In this document: positions 58,139-64,000 of the stretch, piece after piece
Position numbering within the stretch: position 1 is the stretch's first letter
How the letters are laid out: each line of letters begins with the position of its first letter
Assembly (NCBI GenBank): GCA_015064285.1
Contig: SVSN01000007.1
Location: 1-64,000, forward strand
Reading direction: 5' to 3'
DNA: 64,000 nt
Source of the DNA: Oscillospiraceae bacterium
GTDB lineage: Bacteria; Bacillota; Clostridia; Oscillospirales; CAG-272
Position numbers and translations under genes: made by a program
The notes under the pieces: model-generated
The model's input: the letters and a program-made list of their open reading frames with translations, nothing else
Told to the model about the DNA's origin: nothing
Database searches by the model: none

Positions 58139-59605
58139 TTACTGTTCCAGTGCCAGGATCTTGTCGGCAACGTCGTACAGTTCCTTGTCAGCAGACTGGT
58201 TTCTTGCTTCGTAGAAGGAAGCGAAGCCCTGGTTGCTTCTCTGGAAGTCCAGCATAGCACAGCTCCAGCCGGTGAAGCTGCTGTATTCCTTACCGAAGTC
58301 GTAGAATACGCTGTCCAGAATGATTTCGATCATCTTGGCGGCGTCTTCGTCACGGGTACCCTTGTACATCAGGGTGTTGTCAACGTATGCGGGCAGTACA
58401 TACAGTCTGCCGTAGTAACCCAGCGTATCAGCGATGGCGGCAGAACGTTCGATGTCGGTGGCGGAAACCGGGAAGGAAACAACCAGACCGGTACCAACAG
58501 CGGTGAAGTCTTCCTGCAGTTCATCGTACTTCGGAATCGGAACGATACCGTAGTCCACATCGTAGTCACGGAATGCTACGCATCTCTGGAGAGACAGCAT
58601 GGTGAAGATGCAGTTTTCATATTCAGCAAACTGAACATAGTCGGTCCATCCATCGCTCTGATACAGGAAACCGTCGGAAGCGGTGAACCAATCCTTCAGC
58701 TTGGTCAGGATTTCTTCGTTTCTTTCGGAACCGAAGTTAACCTTGATGTAGTTGTCCTCGGTCTTTTCAACGATCTTCAGGTAGTAGTAAGCCATGTTGC
58801 AGACGGAGTGGCTGGCACCGTAGATACCGTAAATATCGCCTTCTTCGTCACGGGTACCGTTACCGTTCAGGTCCTGATAGAAATCCTTGGTCATGCTGAT
58901 CATGTTGTCCAGCAGCCATCTGTCTTCGTATACCATGGTGTAGGGGCTTTCCAGGTCGTTGTCATTGATCAGTTCCTTGTTGAAGAATACGGCTTCCAGA
59001 GAGTAGTTGGAGGCACAGATGTCACCCATCAGCAGGAATGCCTTGTCGCCGACAGACAGTTCTTCGTAAGCGGACTTGTTCCACCAGGGAGAATTCATGG
59101 GATCGATGTAGGGCATCTTGGTTACGTCATAGTAGTAACCGTTGGCGGACAGGAATGTGGAGTTGTAGGTGTTGCCGGTGTAAATATCGTAGGCATCGTC
59201 CCCGGACATGGCGGAATTCCGAACCATGTAACGGAAGTTGTCGTTGTCCCACTTGTTGATCACAGCAGTGATCTTAACGTTCAGCAGGTCGCTGGTGGCA
59301 AGGTTACGGTTGTAGATGGCGTCGTTCAGAACTTCACCGTTCAGCTCTTCCGCAACGTGTTCCCAGTGGTAACCGGAATGTTCGAAGGAGTAGATGTGGG
59401 CTTCGTATCCGCCGTAATCCAGATCGGCAGGTACGGACAGCGGAGGCATGGTTTCTTCTTCGGTTTCGGTCTGGGTTTCGGTGGCTTCTTCAACAGCTGT
59501 TTCGGTCTGCGCAGTGGTATCTGTTTCTGCAGGCTGGGAATCCCCGCAGGCTACCAGAGGCAGTGCTGTCAGAAGTGCCAGAAGCAGGCAGTTCAGGCGT
59601 TTCAT
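58139..59605 (-). CDS. Extracellular solute-binding lipoprotein
   Basis: MKRLNCLLLALLTALPLVACGD lipobox; DLDYGGYEAHIYSFEHSGYHWEHVAEELNGEVLNDAIYNRN. Confidence 0.85.
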   Translation of the reverse strand: MKRLNCLLLALLTALPLVACGDSQPAETDTTAQTETAVEEATETQTETEEETMPPLSVPADLDYGGYEAHIYSFEHSGYHWEHVAEELNGEVLNDAIYNRNLATSDLLNVKITAVINKWDNDNFRYMVRNSAMSGDDAYDIYTGNTYNSTFLSANGYYYDVTKMPYIDPMNSPWWNKSAYEELSVGDKAFLLMGDICASNYSLEAVFFNKELINDNDLESPYTMVYEDRWLLDNMISMTKDFYQDLNGNGTRDEEGDIYGIYGASHSVCNMAYYYLKIVEKTEDNYIKVNFGSERNEEILTKLKDWFTASDGFLYQSDGWTDYVQFAEYENCIFTMLSLQRCVAFRDYDVDYGIVPIPKYDELQEDFTAVGTGLVVSFPVSATDIERSAAIADTLGYYGRLYVLPAYVDNTLMYKGTRDEDAAKMIEIILDSVFYDFGKEYSSFTGWSCAMLDFQRSNQGFASFYEARNQSADKELYDVADKILALEQ

Positions 59606-59739
59606 AAGCAGTCTCCTGTGATTTTAATTTTTGATATTATAAAATAAGTGCTATGGGTACATTATAAGCGAAAAGTAAGGAAAAGTCAATAGAAAGTATA
59701 TATTTAACAGGTGTAAGGAATTGAGGGCCGAAAGTTCCG

Positions 59740-61836
59740 TTATTCCTTATGGGCGCAGGCGTCGATGTATACCGCTGCCATGGAAGCAAAGCCATGGTTC
59801 AGGCTGCAGCCCAGGTTGGAGTGTTCCCACAGGGTTCCGGTCATATCGGCCATGTTCGAGAAGAAGTCACGGCATTCGGAGAGAACCTGATCGTGGTAAC
59901 CGAAGTCGGTCAGCAGTTCCAGACGGAGGTAGTTGCCCACAATGGCGTTGGAAGGATATACATCCGGATATACCGTAGAAGCATCTCTCTTGGGACCAAA
60001 GGTGGTCAGCATCAGATTGAACAGTTCCGGATAGTCTTCTCTGGAGGCAGTACCGAAGTAGAAGGCATAGTACTGGGTAGTTTCGGTGGTGTGACCGGTC
60101 TTGGTCAGATTGCCTTCGCTGTCACGGACGCCGTTGTCTTCAAAGAAGGTACCGTTCCATGCCAGGGTACGGATCATTTCTTTCATCTGCGCGCTCTTTT
60201 CAGCCAGTGCCGGATCGTCGTACAGCTCGGCGGCGGCTTCCAGTGCAGCGGCCCAGATCATGTTGGAGGGGTAGTTCACGCCGCGGATGTAGTCGGCATC
60301 GTTGCACTTGCTCCATTCGATGAAGACCCAGCTTTCCAGATTTTCCAGCAGACCGAATTCGTTGTAGTATCTGGAGAAGAAGTTCACAAGGCCGTATACC
60401 TTTTCACGGGAAGCGTTCTTCATTTCCAGATCTCCCGTGCGGTTTACATAGTTGCGCAGTTCCAGAATGTACCACATGGTCCAGTTGGGGATGTATACGT
60501 GGTCGTTGTGGTCGGAGGGGTAGCACATGGGCAGCATTCCTTCAGGCAGGAAGGGAGACTGGTGTGCCATGGCATAGTTTTCCAGGAAGCTCTTTTCCAC
60601 CAGGTTATTGCCGTTGAACAGCGCTTCCGCACGGGAGGAGAAGTAGCTGTCGCACAGCCAGCCGGCCCGTTCTCTGGAGGGACAGTCGGTCAGAATATCC
60701 ACAGCGTTCTGGGCAAAGGTGTTTACAGCGGCGGCAACGATCTTGTTCAGCTCTGCATCGTCATAATCGTATTTGTAGTCAGCCGCATCGGGGTTTTCGT
60801 ACAGTACCATACCGAATTCGGACAGTTCTGCTTCGCCGTCGGTGATGACCACATTGGCGAACCGGGTGGCGTTGGCTTCCATGGAGATGCAGGTGTATTC
60901 ACCGGGTTCAAAAGTGTATTTCAGTACGTTGCAGCAGGTGTTCCGGAAGGGAGAAACTTCTCTGTAGGTTCCCTTGTCCACCATCACTTCGTCAAAGAGG
61001 ATGTACAGGGTGGTCCGGACGGCTGCCTTTACCTTGAAGGTGAAGAAACCGGTAACGGTACGGCCGTAGTCGCAGATCTGGTACATCATGGGGCCGATCT
61101 TTTCTGCCTTGCCGTCGGCGATGGCTTCATAGGTGAACTTGCTGGCTTCCGCACCGGAATCTTCTTCCAGCTCTTCCGGGAAGAAACCCTTGAACTGGGT
61201 GTTGTCTACTTTGTAGGCACGGTCGATCCAGGGGGCGGCATTTTCGTCAATGGCGATCTTGCCGTATTCCACGTACTTCTGCGTGTCCCATACGTTCAGC
61301 TTGGGGTAGTGCACATACCGGGGCAGCAGCTTATTCATGGCTACTTCTTCCGTTTCCACGGGCGTGCGGCCGGAGGCATCTCCTGCATAGAAGGCGGCCG
61401 GATCGGAGGTCAGGTGGTAGATTTCTGTGAAGGTTCTCTGGAAGCTGAAACGGCGTACCTTCTGCACCCGTTCGGTCAGGAGATAAGCGGTGAAATCGGA
61501 AGCGGATGCGATGACTTTGCCGCCTTCGGTGATTTCTGCTGCGAAGAAAGGCGCTTCTTCCACCACGTAGAAGCTGTTGACATTGGCGGAATGTACGTCG
61601 ATGGAAAGGGTCACGTACTGGCCGGCCCAGGGGGAAAGATCGTATTCATCCAGACGGGAATAGCCGTGTGCCGCTCTGGCAGGACCGTAGCCCACCAGCT
61701 TTCCGCCCACGAACAGGCGGTACAGGTTGGAGGCGGCCAGAGACAGCCTGGTGTCTGCGGCAGGGGTCAGGGAATACTGGAAAGTCAGGGTGATGTTGCG
61801 GGCGTCAAGAAGCCCTTTTGCCCAGATAGACTGCAT
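59740..61836 (-). CDS. GH78-type alpha-L-rhamnosidase-like protein
   Basis: DILTDCPSRERAGWLCDSYFSSRAEALF; YGPARAAHGYSRLDEYDLSPW. Confidence 0.85.
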   Translation of the reverse strand: MQSIWAKGLLDARNITLTFQYSLTPAADTRLSLAASNLYRLFVGGKLVGYGPARAAHGYSRLDEYDLSPWAGQYVTLSIDVHSANVNSFYVVEEAPFFAAEITEGGKVIASASDFTAYLLTERVQKVRRFSFQRTFTEIYHLTSDPAAFYAGDASGRTPVETEEVAMNKLLPRYVHYPKLNVWDTQKYVEYGKIAIDENAAPWIDRAYKVDNTQFKGFFPEELEEDSGAEASKFTYEAIADGKAEKIGPMMYQICDYGRTVTGFFTFKVKAAVRTTLYILFDEVMVDKGTYREVSPFRNTCCNVLKYTFEPGEYTCISMEANATRFANVVITDGEAELSEFGMVLYENPDAADYKYDYDDAELNKIVAAAVNTFAQNAVDILTDCPSRERAGWLCDSYFSSRAEALFNGNNLVEKSFLENYAMAHQSPFLPEGMLPMCYPSDHNDHVYIPNWTMWYILELRNYVNRTGDLEMKNASREKVYGLVNFFSRYYNEFGLLENLESWVFIEWSKCNDADYIRGVNYPSNMIWAAALEAAAELYDDPALAEKSAQMKEMIRTLAWNGTFFEDNGVRDSEGNLTKTGHTTETTQYYAFYFGTASREDYPELFNLMLTTFGPKRDASTVYPDVYPSNAIVGNYLRLELLTDFGYHDQVLSECRDFFSNMADMTGTLWEHSNLGCSLNHGFASMAAVYIDACAHKE

Positions 61837-62110
61837 AGAAAATACCTCGGAGTTTCATAGAATTACAGATACTATCATCATACCAAAATCTGCAGTGAAA
61901 ATCAAGGGGACAGACGAAAAATTCCTCTGTTCACACAAATATCACGTATTGCACCGATTTCGTGTCTTGCAATTTCCGGGGAAGTATGGTAGTATATATG
62001 TTATTAAGAAGTAAGAATTCAGACCTGCGGTGTGCTGTGCGGATGCGTGCGGTACAGCCGTTTTCCCCGGATGACCGGGAATATAATCTCTGCAGAAAAG
62101 GAGCAAGAAT

Positions 62111-64000
62111 ATGGAACTGTTTTATACTGCCCCTGCGGCGAAATGGGTGGAAGGCCTGCCCATCGGAAATGGCAGACTGGGTGCCGTGGTGTATGGGAAT
62201 CCTGTGCACGAGACCATTCAGCTCAACGAAGAAAGCCTGTGGACCGGGTATTATGATCCGGATGCGGACAACCCGGAATGTGCTCCCATGCTGGACGAAA
62301 TCCGTAAGGCGATTTTTGCCGGAGATTATGTAAAAGGGGAAGAACTGACCAATACATACATGATCTGCCGGGGTATGGGATCCAATATCTGGACCGACAA
62401 ATATGTCCCCTACGGAAGCTATCAGACAGCCGGGGAACTGCATATCGACTTTGCCTATGGATCGGAAAACATTACGGATTACAGCCGGAAACTGGATCTG
62501 GTAAGCGGTCTTGCCTCTACCCGGTTTAACGTGGACGGTATTTCCGTGAAAGGATATGTGTTCACATCCTTTGCCGCCGGCGTTACCGTCTGCTATTATG
62601 CCAGCGAAAAGCCTTTTACGGCTGCCTGCAGACTGACCAGAGAAGGGGCTGTTTCTTCTGCCAACCGTACCATGCGTACCATTTCCCTGATGGGAACCTG
62701 TCCTGCGGATCCCACTGAAGATGACGGTATTGCCTATGCCACTGTGGCCAAGCTGTATCCCGAAGGCGGAAGTGTGGAAATCGACGGCAGTACCCTGATC
62801 GTAAAAGATACAACGGCGCTTGCCATCGTGCTGGATACCGAAACCACCTATGAACCGCCCAAACCGGATACCGGCGTGGAGCTGTGCAGAGATCCTGCTG
62901 TGCCCTACGCTGCCTGTCTGGATAAGCTGGTGAAAAATCCCATCCGGAATACCGCCGATGTGGAGGATATGTTCTCCGAAAGTGCCCACATTCTTTCCGG
63001 TTTCATGAACCGTGTGCAGCTGGATCTGGACGGCAAGGATCCCAGCCTGAAGGTTCTGCCCACCGATGAGAGAATCCGCCGGATGCAGCAGGGAGAAAGC
63101 GATACAGGGCTTCTGATTACCTATTTTGCTTTCGGCCGGTATCTGCTGGTGTCTTCCTCTTATAACTGTCGCCTGCCTGCCAACCTGCAGGGGATCTGGG
63201 CGGATACATATGTAACACCCTGGAGCGGGGATTACCATATCAACATCAACCTGCAGATGAACTACTGGCTCTCCGAAACCTGCGGGCTGGGGGAAATGAA
63301 CAAACCCTACTTTGACTATATCCGTTTCCTGGCGGAACATGGTGCCAGAACCGCAAAAATCCAGTACGGTGCGGACGGCTGGTGTGCCCATACCAGTACC
63401 TCTCCCTGGGGCTTTACTTCTCCCGGTCAGAACGCTTCCTGGGGTTCCTTTATGGCGGCGGGTGCGTGGTGCTGTACCCATATCTGGGAACGGTACGCCT
63501 TCTCCGGAGATAAGAAAGTGCTGGAAGACTATATCGATGTGATGGTGGGTGCGGCCAAGTTCTTCCTGGATTTCCTGGTGGAAGATCCCAGAACCGGCTA
63601 TCTGGTTACCTGTCCCTCCAACTCCCCCGAAAACCATTTCAGAGATCCGGTCAGCGGAGAAACCTGCGCCATCTGTGCAGGACCTGCTATGGACAACGCC
63701 ATCGTACGGGATCTGTTCACCCAGACGGCAGATGCGCTGGAAATTCTGGGCAGAGGCAGTGAAGAAATCTGCGGAAAAATGCGGGCTGCCTGTGAAAAAC
63801 TGCCGCCCATTCAGATCGGTAAACACGGTCAGATTATGGAGTGGAGCGAAGACTTTGAGGAAACAGAACCGGGACACAGACATATTTCCCATCTGTATGC
63901 TCTGCACCCCTCCGCACAGATCACAGAAAGCACGCCCGAACTGCTCAAAGCGGCAGGCGTAACACTGGAAAGAAGACTGGCTTCCGGCGGCGGACATACA
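62111..64000 (+). CDS. GH95-type alpha-L-fucosidase, open at window end
   Basis: MELFYTAPAAKWVEGLPIGNGRLGAVVYGNPVHETIQLNEESLWTGYYDPDADNPE; no stop before 64000, so absent from the ORF track. Confidence 0.88.
   Translation, partial: MELFYTAPAAKWVEGLPIGNGRLGAVVYGNPVHETIQLNEESLWTGYYDPDADNPECAPMLDEIRKAIFAGDYVKGEELTNTYMICRGMGSNIWTDKYVPYGSYQTAGELHIDFAYGSENITDYSRKLDLVSGLASTRFNVDGISVKGYVFTSFAAGVTVCYYASEKPFTAACRLTREGAVSSANRTMRTISLMGTCPADPTEDDGIAYATVAKLYPEGGSVEIDGSTLIVKDTTALAIVLDTETTYEPPKPDTGVELCRDPAVPYAACLDKLVKNPIRNTADVEDMFSESAHILSGFMNRVQLDLDGKDPSLKVLPTDERIRRMQQGESDTGLLITYFAFGRYLLVSSSYNCRLPANLQGIWADTYVTPWSGDYHININLQMNYWLSETCGLGEMNKPYFDYIRFLAEHGARTAKIQYGADGWCAHTSTSPWGFTSPGQNASWGSFMAAGAWCCTHIWERYAFSGDKKVLEDYIDVMVGAAKFFLDFLVEDPRTGYLVTCPSNSPENHFRDPVSGETCAICAGPAMDNAIVRDLFTQTADALEILGRGSEEICGKMRAACEKLPPIQIGKHGQIMEWSEDFEETEPGHRHISHLYALHPSAQITESTPELLKAAGVTLERRLASGGGHT

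Overview
The window looks like chromosome of a gut-type Clostridia/Firmicutes bacterium (inference from gene content and codon use). It is carbohydrate-catabolism chromosome interrupted by a ~31.3 kb genomic island at a tRNA-Cys gene. Left flank (1-22.8 kb): 79-bp tandem repeats, tRNA-Asn, an SGNH+GH28-like protein, a DUF5058-type membrane pair with an M20 peptidase, YhhN, a GH5-like hydrolase, ThuA/Gfo-Idh proteins, MFS, GDPD, GH20, MscL and a very large ECF-type sigma factor. The island (about 22,795-54,176) is bounded by a 109-bp near-perfect direct repeat containing almost all of tRNA-Cys. It carries a frameshifted and truncated integrase, several gene ghosts, palindrome-rich noncoding DNA, an arabinoside cluster (GH-D-like, AraC, GH127, solute-binding lipoprotein) and a degenerate IS66. 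It also carries a type I-E cas3-cse1-cse2-cas7-cas5-cas6e operon with a 9-repeat array but no cas1/cas2 and almost no leader, plus plasmid-like replication genes. Its largest gene encodes an 1.9-kaa BspA-LRR / CLCA-like metallopeptidase / dockerin protein. The CRISPR-Cas/giant-protein segment is flanked by two ~1.15 kb direct copies of a SprT-like gene module. Right flank (54.4-64 kb): an SOS-type dinB/SRAP pair, two orphan solute-binding lipoproteins, GH78 and GH95. All family names come from reading motifs by eye; no database search was run.
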